Origin: JAYPHU01 sp038127535
Lineage (GTDB): Bacteria; Pseudomonadota; Alphaproteobacteria; Rhodospirillales; UBA2165
DNA: 18,369 nt
Assembly: GCA_038127535.1 (NCBI GenBank)
Contig: JAYPHU010000046.1
Coordinates: 1-18,369, forward strand
Reading direction: 5' to 3'
In this document: positions 7,766 through 14,748 of the stretch, one piece after another
Layout: the number at the start of each line of letters is the position of its first letter
Position numbering within the stretch: the first letter of the stretch is position 1
Translations under genes and position numbers: made by a program
Notes under the pieces: model-generated
Database searches by the model: none
Seen by the model: the letters and a program-made list of their open reading frames with translations, nothing else
Told to the model about the DNA's origin: nothing

Positions 7766-8301
7766 TAGACGCCTTCCTCTTCTTCTTTTGGAAGACGCGT
7801 TGGTTTGTTGAAAATTGCAGAATAGAGGCTGTCATAAACCACCAGAATTTGCACAGGCACCGCCAAAGTCATGATAATGCTGATGATCCACCACCAAGGT
7901 GCAATAGGAAACTCGATGGTCGGAGAGGTTCTGTTATTTGCCTGAAGATCAAGCGTCAGCAAATAAAACTGCCAAACCAGTATGACGAAGAAGGCAAGAG
8001 TCAGAACGTTACCTAGTACTTCGAGCCAGTAATAAGCTCTTTGGCCCAGTGCCCGCCCCAAAAAACGGATGGTGATGTTTTTGTCTCGGATCAGTAGCAC
8101 CGGAAAGCAAGATGCCAAGACAATGGCGTAAGCGATCTGCGCAATGTCGCCAAACCCGGGAATGCGGGGAAGCGTAAGCCACCGCCCCAACCCGTCGATC
8201 ATCGTCAAGATGGCGACAAGCACCAAACCTGCAAATCCAATACAGGCGACAAAGCGAAGATAATCGCCTAGTCGCCTGCTATTGGATTCAAAACGGTCCA
8301 C
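7765..8301 (-). CDS. dctQ: TRAP transporter small permease subunit, DctQ family
   Basis: This 178-residue membrane protein has four hydrophobic segments (roughly residues 15-37, 47-68, 90-112 and 135-157), the usual architecture of the DctQ subunit, which binds DctM and helps dock the periplasmic binding protein. A charged, glutamate-rich C-terminus (KEEEEGV) faces the cytoplasm or the DctM interface. The start is GTG (8299-8301) with no strong ribosome-binding site, 30 bp after the dctP stop. Its stop overlaps the dctM start by one base. Position between the P and M subunit genes supports the call as much as sequence does, because DctQ proteins diverge strongly. Confidence 0.92.
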   Translation of the reverse strand: MDRFESNSRRLGDYLRFVACIGFAGLVLVAILTMIDGLGRWLTLPRIPGFGDIAQIAYAIVLASCFPVLLIRDKNITIRFLGRALGQRAYYWLEVLGNVLTLAFFVILVWQFYLLTLDLQANNRTSPTIEFPIAPWWWIISIIMTLAVPVQILVVYDSLYSAIFNKPTRLPKEEEEGV

Positions 8302-8331
8302 AAGATTACCAGTTCGACCAATCGACGAGAT

Positions 8332-9333
8332 TTACTTGCGTAGGTCAGCCAGAATCTTGACGGCCTGGTCGTAGACGACCTGTCCGTTCGAGGTCTTTTC
8401 CACCCACCACTTGTGGACGGAGACTTTTGAGTCGGCAACCAACTTGTCAAAATCTGCACCACTCGGCTTGACGATAGTCAGCTTTTTAGCCTGAGCATCA
8501 TTCGCACGAATGTTTGTGACGGCATCGGTGTAGGCCTTGCCGCCGGTGCGTGCAACGGTCTCACCGCCCTGTTTCAGGAAGGAGGCCTGGACGTCTTTAG
8601 AAAGTCCGTCCCACTTTTTCTTATTCATACCCAGGAAGAAGGGAATAGCACCCAGGGGCAGGTCCATTACATGAGTCACAAGGTTCATAGCCTTGAAGGT
8701 CCTCATGCCGGTCCAACCTTGCTGTCCGCCATCAATGGTGCCCCGATTCAGCGCAACCGACATTTTCGGTGCACTCATGGTCTGCGGTACGGCACCGATC
8801 TGACCCAGCCAGTAACCACCGATTGCTCCCGCATTACGAATCTTTAGGTTCTTGAGGTCAGCAACGGTTTTCACCGGCTTATTAATGAAGAGAGAATTAG
8901 GGGAAGTTGCCCAAGCGCCAATCAACTTCACCTCTCCAAGACCTGTCTGATGACCGGCGTCATGCAAACGCTGCACAACGAGGCCCGCTTCGATGGCGTT
9001 GTTTACAAGAAACGGAAGTTCAACGATTTGCATTTCCGGGAACTGCCCGGAGGTATATCCCGGCAAGATCCAGGCGACATCAGCAACGCCGTTTTTAACC
9101 AACTCATACTGTTTAACCGGGCTCTTTCCGAGCGAACCGCCCCAAAAACCTTTAAGTTCAACTTTTCCGCCCACTTCGGCCTTAACCCGGTCCATCCAAG
9201 GCTGGATAACTTTGGTGACACCAACGCTCTTTGGCGAGACGAAAGACGCCACCTTGACCTGGTCGGCGGCAAAAACCGCACCGGAGTGAAAGAGGACAAC
9301 GCCAGCCGAAACCGCGAATACTTTCTTTAACAT
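8332..9333 (-). CDS. dctP: TRAP transporter periplasmic solute-binding protein, DctP family
   Basis: This 333-residue protein is the extracytoplasmic receptor of the TRAP system. A Sec signal peptide is clear: MLKK, a hydrophobic core, then AVFA-AD, predicting cleavage after about residue 22. The DctP domain (PF03480) includes the substrate-contacting arginine region LKIRNAG (about residues 143-149) followed by GAVPQTMSAPKMSVAL and RGTIDGGQQG, the usual hinge and pocket segments. The start ATG (9331-9333) has a near-perfect ribosome-binding site, AAAGGAGG at 9339-9346, fitting the high expression needed for a binding protein. It is first in the leftward operon dctPQM-ThDP enzyme and divergent from the GntR regulator. 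The ligand is unknown; a carboxylate is expected. Confidence 0.95.
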   Translation of the reverse strand: MLKKVFAVSAGVVLFHSGAVFAADQVKVASFVSPKSVGVTKVIQPWMDRVKAEVGGKVELKGFWGGSLGKSPVKQYELVKNGVADVAWILPGYTSGQFPEMQIVELPFLVNNAIEAGLVVQRLHDAGHQTGLGEVKLIGAWATSPNSLFINKPVKTVADLKNLKIRNAGAIGGYWLGQIGAVPQTMSAPKMSVALNRGTIDGGQQGWTGMRTFKAMNLVTHVMDLPLGAIPFFLGMNKKKWDGLSKDVQASFLKQGGETVARTGGKAYTDAVTNIRANDAQAKKLTIVKPSGADFDKLVADSKVSVHKWWVEKTSNGQVVYDQAVKILADLRK

Positions 9334-9338
9334 AGTTA

Positions 9339-9346
9339 CCTCCTTT
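9339..9346 (-). promoter_or_regulatory. Strong ribosome-binding site of dctP
   Basis: AAAGGAGG on the minus strand, five bases before the ATG, is an almost full match to the anti-Shine-Dalgarno complement. It is the strongest site of this kind in the window. Confidence 0.85.
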
Positions 9347-9384
9347 GAGTGATCATCGCACTAATTATTAGAAGATTATTCTCG

Positions 9385-9413
9385 AGTATACAAATGTTCC
9401 ATATCTATATCAA
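9385..9413 (-). promoter_or_regulatory. Sigma70-type promoter for dctPQM operon
   Basis: On the minus strand, TTGATA (9408-9413) and TATACT (9385-9390) are each 5/6 matches to the -35 and -10 consensus, with an optimal 17-bp spacer. The -10 hexamer overlaps the palindrome GTATAC (9386-9391). HutC-type GntR regulators often bind sites with a GTATAC-like core, so this is a natural repressor site. The -10 lies about 50 bp upstream of the dctP start. Confidence 0.6.
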
Positions 9414-9473
9414 TTAAGAAAGCAAATTTGTGAATCAATATAAAAAATGGCTAAAAATACATAGATATAAATG

Positions 9474-9498
9474 CTATAACTATAGGACATTATAATGT
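9474..9498 (+). promoter_or_regulatory. Twin palindromes covering a TATAAT -10 before the GntR gene
   Basis: Two adjacent palindromes stand here: CTATA-AC-TATAG (9474-9485) and the perfect 12-bp ACATTATAATGT (9487-9498). The second encloses a consensus TATAAT (9491-9496) in the right direction for the regulator, 37 bp before its ATG. No good -35 sits at 16-18 bp spacing, so the promoter may be weak or activator-dependent. An operator over the -10 would give autoregulation of the eight-gene operon. Confidence 0.45.
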
Positions 9499-9533
9499 TA
9501 CAGTTAGATAGATTTTGTGTGAATTAGGATTCA

Positions 9534-10376
9534 ATGGCGCGCGTGGCAAAAACTGGCAGCAAAAAACGGCAGAGAGAGGCGAAGGGTCTCAAGAGCGTGT
9601 CCGCCACACTTCGTATGCCGCTTTATCATCAAATTTACCTTGTTCTTCGGCAAGAGATATTAAACGGCGTCTATAACTTTGATGATCGGGTTCCGAGCGA
9701 ACTAGAACTGGTCAACGAGTACAAAGTCTCGCGAGTCACTGCCCGTGGCGCATTGGATGAATTGGCGGAAGAAGGTCTGGTCAAGCGTGAGCGCGGCAGA
9801 GGTACTCGTGTTCAGTTCCGGCGTCCCAGTTTGCCGCTGGAATCTTCGGTCGAAGGCCTCTTGGAAAACTTACTGGCCATGGGCCTTGAGACCGATGTCT
9901 CCCTAATAGATTTTGAGTATGTCTCCGCCAGCACCGAAGTGGCGGGCGCCCTCCAATGTCCGCCGGGAACGATCGTTCAGCGCGCAGTGAGAATTCGGAG
10001 TTTCGAAAGCGGTCCTTTTTCACATCTCGTCACACATGTCCCGCAGGACATTGGCCGCAATTATGACGCCAATGATCTGGCCTCCGAGCCGTTGCTGCAA
10101 TTGTTGGAGCGCAGTGGTGTCGTCGTCGAAGGCGCGCAGCAACGTATATCGGCAACTCTGGCTGACGCGGACGTGGCTAACCTATTGGAGACCGAGGTAG
10201 GTACTGCACTTCTTGAAATAAGCCGGATTGTCACTGATCAAGAGGGGCGGCCTGTAGAATTCATTCGCGCGCTTTATCGGCCTGACCGCTATCAATATCA
10301 GATGGTATTGTCGCGGGTGCAGGGAAAAGACATGAATACCTGGTTGCCATCACAGCCGGAATTGGTGGCCAGCTAA
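9534..10376 (+). CDS. GntR-family transcriptional regulator, HutC subfamily (UTRA domain)
   Basis: This 280-residue protein opens with a lysine/arginine-rich tail (about 20 residues). A GntR winged helix-turn-helix follows at about 30-97, with the typical PSELELVNEYKVSRVTARGAL recognition region at 54-74. A UTRA ligand-binding domain (about 110-265) ends with RALYRPDRYQYQMVLSR, a pattern typical of HutC-type regulators. Members bind palindromic operators and release them when a pathway metabolite binds UTRA. The start ATG 9534 has AGGA (9526-9529) four bases upstream. It is divergent from dctP and first in the rightward operon; its stop overlaps the next start by one base (TAATG). It is therefore the likely local controller of both operons and of itself through the palindromes in 9334-9533. 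The inducer is probably the pathway substrate or an intermediate. Confidence 0.92.
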   Translation: MARVAKTGSKKRQREAKGLKSVSATLRMPLYHQIYLVLRQEILNGVYNFDDRVPSELELVNEYKVSRVTARGALDELAEEGLVKRERGRGTRVQFRRPSLPLESSVEGLLENLLAMGLETDVSLIDFEYVSASTEVAGALQCPPGTIVQRAVRIRSFESGPFSHLVTHVPQDIGRNYDANDLASEPLLQLLERSGVVVEGAQQRISATLADADVANLLETEVGTALLEISRIVTDQEGRPVEFIRALYRPDRYQYQMVLSRVQGKDMNTWLPSQPELVAS

Positions 10377-11662
10377 TGAACCAGACCTTAGGCCAGACGA
10401 CCGCGGAAAAAATCATCGCCAAAGCGGCGGGTTTTGATAGCGTATCCGTGGGCGACATTGTCACCTGTCAAGTTGACCTTGCCATGATCCACGATAGTGG
10501 CGGTCCCCGGAAAGTGGGTCCGATACTTGAGCGGCTTGGCGTGTCGGTCTGGGATCCTATGAAAGTCGTATTGGTTTCAGACCATTTCTCGCCCTGCGTC
10601 GATGCAGAAAGCGCATCTATCTTAAAGCTCACTCGTGAATGGGCGGCCGAACAGGGTGTTGTAAACTTCTACGATCAACAGGGGATCTGCCATGTCGTGA
10701 CGCCGGAGAGGGGTCATCTCCGCCCCGGCATGTTTGCGGTCGGTGGAGACAGTCATTCCCCAACCGGCGGCGCGTTCGGTTGTTATATGTTCGGCGTAGG
10801 CGCCACCGACATGGCTGGTGTTCTGGCGACAGGGGAAACATGGATCCGGGTTCCGGACACAATCCGTATCGATTGGACAGGAACGCTGCCTAAGGGAGTT
10901 TCCGCCAAGGATATGTGCCTCCAAATGTGCGCAACGCTTGGCATGGACGGCGGACGATATCAGGCGATCCAATATACCGGTGAGACAATCTCTGGACTGG
11001 AAATGTTCGAACGGATGACTTTGAGCAATATGGCTGCTGAGCTGGGTGCCCAAACAGGCATTGTGCAACCTGATGAAACCACAGCCAACTTCATTAAAGC
11101 GGCAGGAAGCGACCCTGGGAACTGGCAGCGCTTTCTCAGCGACGAAGACGCGATCTATGCGGAAACTCATCATTTTGATGCGACGGGTTTGGAACCTCAG
11201 GTCGCGGCGCCTCACAGTCCGGCGAATTCCACGCGAGTGGGCGATGTCCGCGGAACGAAGATCGATCAATTTTACATCGGCGCCTGCACGGGTGCGAAGC
11301 TCAATGATCTGCAGATGGCCGCCCAGGTGCTTAAAGGCAAGAAAGTTGCTGCCGGTAAACGCCTGACTGTCGCTCCCGCCTCCGCCCGAGTGCTTAGCGA
11401 TGCGACCAAATTAGGGGTCATGGAAATTTTGTTGGATTCAGGGGCTCAACTCCTCCCCACGGGATGTGGCGCCTGTGCCGGCTATGGCATCGGCCAGCTC
11501 GCAGAAGGAGAAATTTGCTTAGCTTCCACGGCACGTAATTTTCAGGGCCGAATGGGCGAAAAGACTTCGGAAGTGTATCTGGCATCTCCCTATACGGTTG
11601 CGGCCAGCGCCGTCAGTGGCAGCATCGCCGACCCGCGGGACGTCATGGAGAATGTTTCATGA
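10376..11662 (+). CDS. Aconitase-family hydratase large subunit (LeuC/HacA/DmdA-like)
   Basis: This 428-residue Fe-S hydro-lyase large subunit resembles the shorter LeuC2/homoaconitase type, which also includes 2,3-dimethylmalate dehydratase DmdA. Cluster ligands are visible as C304 (IGACTGAK), C364 and C367 (GCGACAGYG). The active-site segment GGDSHSPTGGAFG starts near residue 123 (D125, H127), followed by GVGATDMAG. Such enzymes move water across a C=C bond of a di- or tricarboxylate. Leucine synthesis is unlikely because leuA and leuB are absent and the gene sits in a GntR-controlled catabolic operon. The following lyase gene favours an alkylmalate/alkylmaleate hydratase, but (homo)aconitate, methylcitrate-type or citraconate chemistry cannot be excluded. 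The ATG overlaps the regulator stop by one base. The small subunit gene follows with a 4-base ATGA overlap, as expected for obligate partners. Confidence 0.9.
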   Translation: MNQTLGQTTAEKIIAKAAGFDSVSVGDIVTCQVDLAMIHDSGGPRKVGPILERLGVSVWDPMKVVLVSDHFSPCVDAESASILKLTREWAAEQGVVNFYDQQGICHVVTPERGHLRPGMFAVGGDSHSPTGGAFGCYMFGVGATDMAGVLATGETWIRVPDTIRIDWTGTLPKGVSAKDMCLQMCATLGMDGGRYQAIQYTGETISGLEMFERMTLSNMAAELGAQTGIVQPDETTANFIKAAGSDPGNWQRFLSDEDAIYAETHHFDATGLEPQVAAPHSPANSTRVGDVRGTKIDQFYIGACTGAKLNDLQMAAQVLKGKKVAAGKRLTVAPASARVLSDATKLGVMEILLDSGAQLLPTGCGACAGYGIGQLAEGEICLASTARNFQGRMGEKTSEVYLASPYTVAASAVSGSIADPRDVMENVS

Positions 11663-12174
11663 GTGGGCGGGTGTGGAAATTTGGTGATGGCATCAACACC
11701 GACGTGTTGGCCCCGGGCATCTATATCAAGGAACCCATAGAAATACTGGCCTCGCATTGCCTGGAAAGTATCGATCCGAATTTTGCCAGGAGCGTTCAGC
11801 TTGGTGATATCGTCGTTGGTGGGCAGAATTTCGGTATGGGATCCAGTCGGGAGCAGGCCGCCGAAGTGTTGAAAGTATTGGGCGTTGCAGCTGTCGTCGC
11901 TCAGTCTTTCGGCGGCATCTTCTATCGGAACGCTTTTAATTTGGGGTTGCCGGCAATCGTTTGTGCCGACGCAGCCAAGATTTCGGAAAACGACGTGCTT
12001 GATATCGACTATGCAGCCGGCGTTATTCAGAGCCGGGCCACGGGTGAGACATTGAGTGCCGACGCCGTGCCTTCTCACCTCATGTCCATTGTCTCTTCTG
12101 GTGGCCTGGTTCCCTACCTGGAAAAGGCTTTATCCAGGAAATCAACGGCAGGTGCAGCCGCGAGGGAGGCTTGA
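11659..12174 (+). CDS. Aconitase-family hydratase small subunit (LeuD/DmdB-like)
   Basis: This 171-residue swivel-domain subunit completes the hydratase encoded just upstream. The N-terminal RVWKFGDGINTDVLAPG (residues 4-20) and the substrate-recognition loop GMGSSREQA (59-67, with R64 expected near the carboxylate) are classic LeuD features, followed by AQSFGGIFYRNAFNLGLP. The length matches small stand-alone subunits of the HacB/DmdB kind. The start ATG lies inside the large-subunit stop (ATGA), signalling translational coupling and 1:1 assembly. In LeuD-type proteins the loop around residues 25-35 tunes side-chain specificity; here it reads IKEPIEILASH, which I cannot assign to a substrate. 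Confidence 0.92.
   Translation: MSGRVWKFGDGINTDVLAPGIYIKEPIEILASHCLESIDPNFARSVQLGDIVVGGQNFGMGSSREQAAEVLKVLGVAAVVAQSFGGIFYRNAFNLGLPAIVCADAAKISENDVLDIDYAAGVIQSRATGETLSADAVPSHLMSIVSSGGLVPYLEKALSRKSTAGAAAREA
12164..12169 (+). promoter_or_regulatory. Ribosome-binding site that fixes the lyase start
   Basis: GGGAGG lies 7 bases before ATG 12177 but only one base before the in-frame TTG at 12171. Spacing therefore favours ATG 12177 as the true start of the lyase gene. Confidence 0.7.
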
Positions 12175-12176
12175 AC

Positions 12177-13040
12177 ATGAACAATTTAGGCGAACGCTTG
12201 TCCCTGCCGGACATTCTCGTTGCCCCGGGCATTTATGACGCCTTTGGAGCAATGTTGGCGGAAAATGCCGGCTTCGAGTGTCTATATATCTCCGGTGCCT
12301 CCATTTCATATACCAGGCTCGGGAAGCCTGATATTGGATTGGTGTCCGTGGACGAGTTGACGTCTGTGGTCGGCGCGATTTCCGAACGGGTTAATGTGCC
12401 GCTTATTGTTGATGCCGACACAGGTTTTGGTAACGCCATCAATGTCCAGCGTACGATTGGTGTCTTGGAGCGCGTCGGTGCGTCTGCAATACAATTAGAA
12501 GATCAGTCTCTTCCAAAGCGGTGTGGACATCTAAGCGGAAAGGAATTGGTCTCGAAGGAGGAAATGTGCGGCAAAATCAAGGCTGCTGTCGATGCCCGAC
12601 GCAGTGACAATACGCTTATTGTGGCCCGCACCGATGCCGTGGCTGTTGAGGGATTCGGGCCGGCGCTTGACAGGGCTGAGGCTTATGTCGAGGCTGGCGC
12701 GGATGTTCTGTTTATTGAGGCCCTGCAAGACGATGAGCAGATGTCGCAAACGGTCAGCCGTTTCGCACAAGACATTCCCCTGCTCGCCAATATGGTTGAA
12801 GGCGGAAAAACCCCCCTGCGCTCAGCCAACGAACTTCAGTCCGTTGGCTATTCCATTGTCATTTTTCCGGGTGGTCTTGTTCGGGCGCTGGCGCAATGCG
12901 CCGCTGCTTATTTTGAGAACCTCAAGGCCAACGGAACGACGCAAAATTTCCAAGATCGGATGCTCAATTTTGGCCAGTTGAACGAACTTTTGGGCACGGA
13001 AGAAATACTTAACAATGCTGAAGCCTATGATGGTAAATAA
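12177..13040 (+). CDS. Isocitrate lyase / PEP mutase superfamily lyase (2,3-dimethylmalate lyase- or methylisocitrate lyase-like)
   Basis: This 287-residue TIM-barrel protein is a C-C lyase of the isocitrate lyase/PEP mutase superfamily. The metal/substrate strands VDADTGFG (78-85) and IQLEDQ (106-111) are present. The mobile active-site loop reads PKRCGH (113-118), with C116 in the position of the catalytic cysteine of lyases. PEP mutases and phosphonopyruvate hydrolases differ in this loop, so retro-aldol/Claisen cleavage of a 2-hydroxy diacid to pyruvate (or glyoxylate/oxalate) plus a carboxylate is expected. With a hydratase pair directly upstream, 2,3-dimethylmalate lyase (to pyruvate and propionate) is the best family parallel; methylisocitrate lyase and oxaloacetate hydrolase are alternatives. 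The start is ATG 12177 rather than TTG 12171, by ribosome-binding-site spacing. The 3' end overlaps the HyuB start by up to 26 bases. Confidence 0.88.
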   Translation: MNNLGERLSLPDILVAPGIYDAFGAMLAENAGFECLYISGASISYTRLGKPDIGLVSVDELTSVVGAISERVNVPLIVDADTGFGNAINVQRTIGVLERVGASAIQLEDQSLPKRCGHLSGKELVSKEEMCGKIKAAVDARRSDNTLIVARTDAVAVEGFGPALDRAEAYVEAGADVLFIEALQDDEQMSQTVSRFAQDIPLLANMVEGGKTPLRSANELQSVGYSIVIFPGGLVRALAQCAAAYFENLKANGTTQNFQDRMLNFGQLNELLGTEEILNNAEAYDGK

Positions 13041-14748
13041 GGGGCCCGCTGATGCCGGGCTGGATCCGGTTAGACTTGCCGTTATCAAAGGGCGTCTGGA
13101 ACAAATCGCCGACGAGATGGATGCGACACTGTTTCGAAGTGCGTTCAACCCAATCATTGCCGAAGCGCATGATGCGAGCCACGGCCTCTATCATAGGGAG
13201 ACCGGAGATACATTGGTCCAAGGAAAGTCGGGCCTGCCAGTTTTCGTGGGCGCGATGGCATTCGCCGTAAAATTGGTCATCGACAAGGTTCAGGCAGAAG
13301 ATCTGAAGCTCAAACCGGGCGATGTGTTTATTTTCAACGACCCTTATGAAGGCGGAACCCACCTGTCTGACTTCAAGCTGGTTAGGCCGTTCTTTGCGAA
13401 CGAAGAAATCTATTGTTACTTGGCCTCAGTCGGTCATTGGCATGATGTGGGCGGCAATGTTCCCGGGAATTACAATCCTGTCGCGACGGAGAGTTATCAG
13501 GAAGGCATGTTGATCCCACCGGTGCTCCTGGTTCGAGACGGCAAGATCAACACGGACATCGTCTCGATCCTGCAGTCGAACTCCCGGCTGCCGGTCAGCC
13601 TCTATGGTGACCTTCAGGGGCAAATTAGCGCGCTGGACTTAGGAGTCCGACGGATGGATGAGTTGTTGAACGACTTCGGCGCCGAAACCGTTGATCGTGG
13701 AATGTCAGAACTCCGAAGCAGCGCGGCTGAACTGATGGCTTCTTACATTGAAGAACTGCCAGACGGTACTTATTCGGCCGAGGATTGGCTGGACAATGAC
13801 GGCATTGTAGACGAGCCCCTCAAAATTGCGGTCGATCTGACCATCTCCGGGAATCAGATGACCCTGGATTTCACCAGGACCGCTAATGCGTGCGCTGGGC
13901 CGGTCAATATCTCCCGCTCCACCTGTATCGCGGCCTGTTATGTGGCGCTCAAACATCTGTTTCAGGACGTTCCAGCGAATGCCGGTGTTCTCGATCCCAT
14001 TAAGTTTGAAATTCCGGAGTCCAGTTTGCTGAACGGTAGGCGTCCGCGGCCGGTTGGTGGTTATACTGAAACCATTCTTCGCGTGATCGATGTCATTTTC
14101 GTCGCCTTCGCTGATGTGGCCCCGGAGCGTTCAAACGGCTGCGCCTATGGCACTATTAATGCGCTTTCAATTGCCGGCTACCGGCAGAATGGTAGCCGTT
14201 GGGTGATGTTTTCCTTCTTCGGCGGCGGCCACGGCGGCCATCCAGAGGGCGACGGACTCAATCACGGCAATGCCCCCATCTCGACAGCAACGATTCCACC
14301 TGTGGAAATTCTTGAAGCGGCTTATCCTGTTCGATTTACCCAGTGGGCCCTGCGTCCGGATAGTGGTGGACCTGGCGCTCATCGGGGTGGCTGCGGTGCG
14401 ATTTACGAGGTTGAGCTACTGGAAGAGAGTGCCGATGCGTTTCTGTTTGGGGAGCGCGGCAAGTTTCCACCGCCGGGTGTGGCAGGTGGACAAACTGGTG
14501 GGCTGAACATCTTCGAATATCCAACGGAGACAGGGCCAGCTAACCCACCCATGATCTCGAAAATGACTGGCATAAAGTTGAAGCGGGGCGAGCGCGTCCG
14601 CTTGGAGACACCGGGTGGCGGCGGCTATGGGGACCCCGCAGACCGTGATCCTGAGGCAATCGCACGGGATGTCCGTCACGGTTATATCAGCCTTGAAGCC
14701 GCGCAAAAAATATACGGATTTATTCCCGAGAAATCTGAAACCCCATGA
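13015..14748 (+). CDS. hyuB: HyuB-type hydantoinase/oxoprolinase/caprolactamase subunit B
   Basis: This 577-residue Hydantoinase_B protein (PF02538) is the partner of the HyuA subunit that follows. Typical blocks are visible: RLAVIKGRLEQIADEMDATLFRSAFNPII near the N-terminus, FNDPYEGGTHLSDFKLVRPFF (about 104-124), VGHWHDVGG with likely metal-binding histidines (about 140-148), the glycine-rich LRPDSGGPGAHRGGCG (about 445-460) and ETPGGGGYGDP near the C-terminus. HyuA/HyuB complexes hydrolyse N-methylhydantoin, 5-oxoproline, caprolactam or pyrrolidone with ATP; related acetone and acetophenone carboxylases use extra subunits not seen here. Start candidates are ATG 13015, 13027 and 13030, with no decisive ribosome-binding site; all overlap the preceding gene. 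The stop overlaps the HyuA start by four bases. Confidence 0.92.
   Translation: MLKPMMVNKGPADAGLDPVRLAVIKGRLEQIADEMDATLFRSAFNPIIAEAHDASHGLYHRETGDTLVQGKSGLPVFVGAMAFAVKLVIDKVQAEDLKLKPGDVFIFNDPYEGGTHLSDFKLVRPFFANEEIYCYLASVGHWHDVGGNVPGNYNPVATESYQEGMLIPPVLLVRDGKINTDIVSILQSNSRLPVSLYGDLQGQISALDLGVRRMDELLNDFGAETVDRGMSELRSSAAELMASYIEELPDGTYSAEDWLDNDGIVDEPLKIAVDLTISGNQMTLDFTRTANACAGPVNISRSTCIAACYVALKHLFQDVPANAGVLDPIKFEIPESSLLNGRRPRPVGGYTETILRVIDVIFVAFADVAPERSNGCAYGTINALSIAGYRQNGSRWVMFSFFGGGHGGHPEGDGLNHGNAPISTATIPPVEILEAAYPVRFTQWALRPDSGGPGAHRGGCGAIYEVELLEESADAFLFGERGKFPPPGVAGGQTGGLNIFEYPTETGPANPPMISKMTGIKLKRGERVRLETPGGGGYGDPADRDPEAIARDVRHGYISLEAAQKIYGFIPEKSETP

Noticed and set aside
10622..11269. 215-codon open frame on the minus strand inside the aconitase-like large subunit gene
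   Set aside because: It is fully antisense to a gene with complete Fe-S motifs and its translation shows no recognisable domain; it is a shadow frame.
10376..12174. Leucine biosynthesis leuCD
   Set aside because: No leuA or leuB nearby, a GntR catabolic regulator is coupled upstream and a lyase downstream; a catabolic hydratase is more likely, though sequence alone does not settle the substrate.
12171..12176. TTG at 12171 as the start of the lyase gene
   Set aside because: The GGGAGG site ends one base before it, too close; ATG 12177 has the right spacing.
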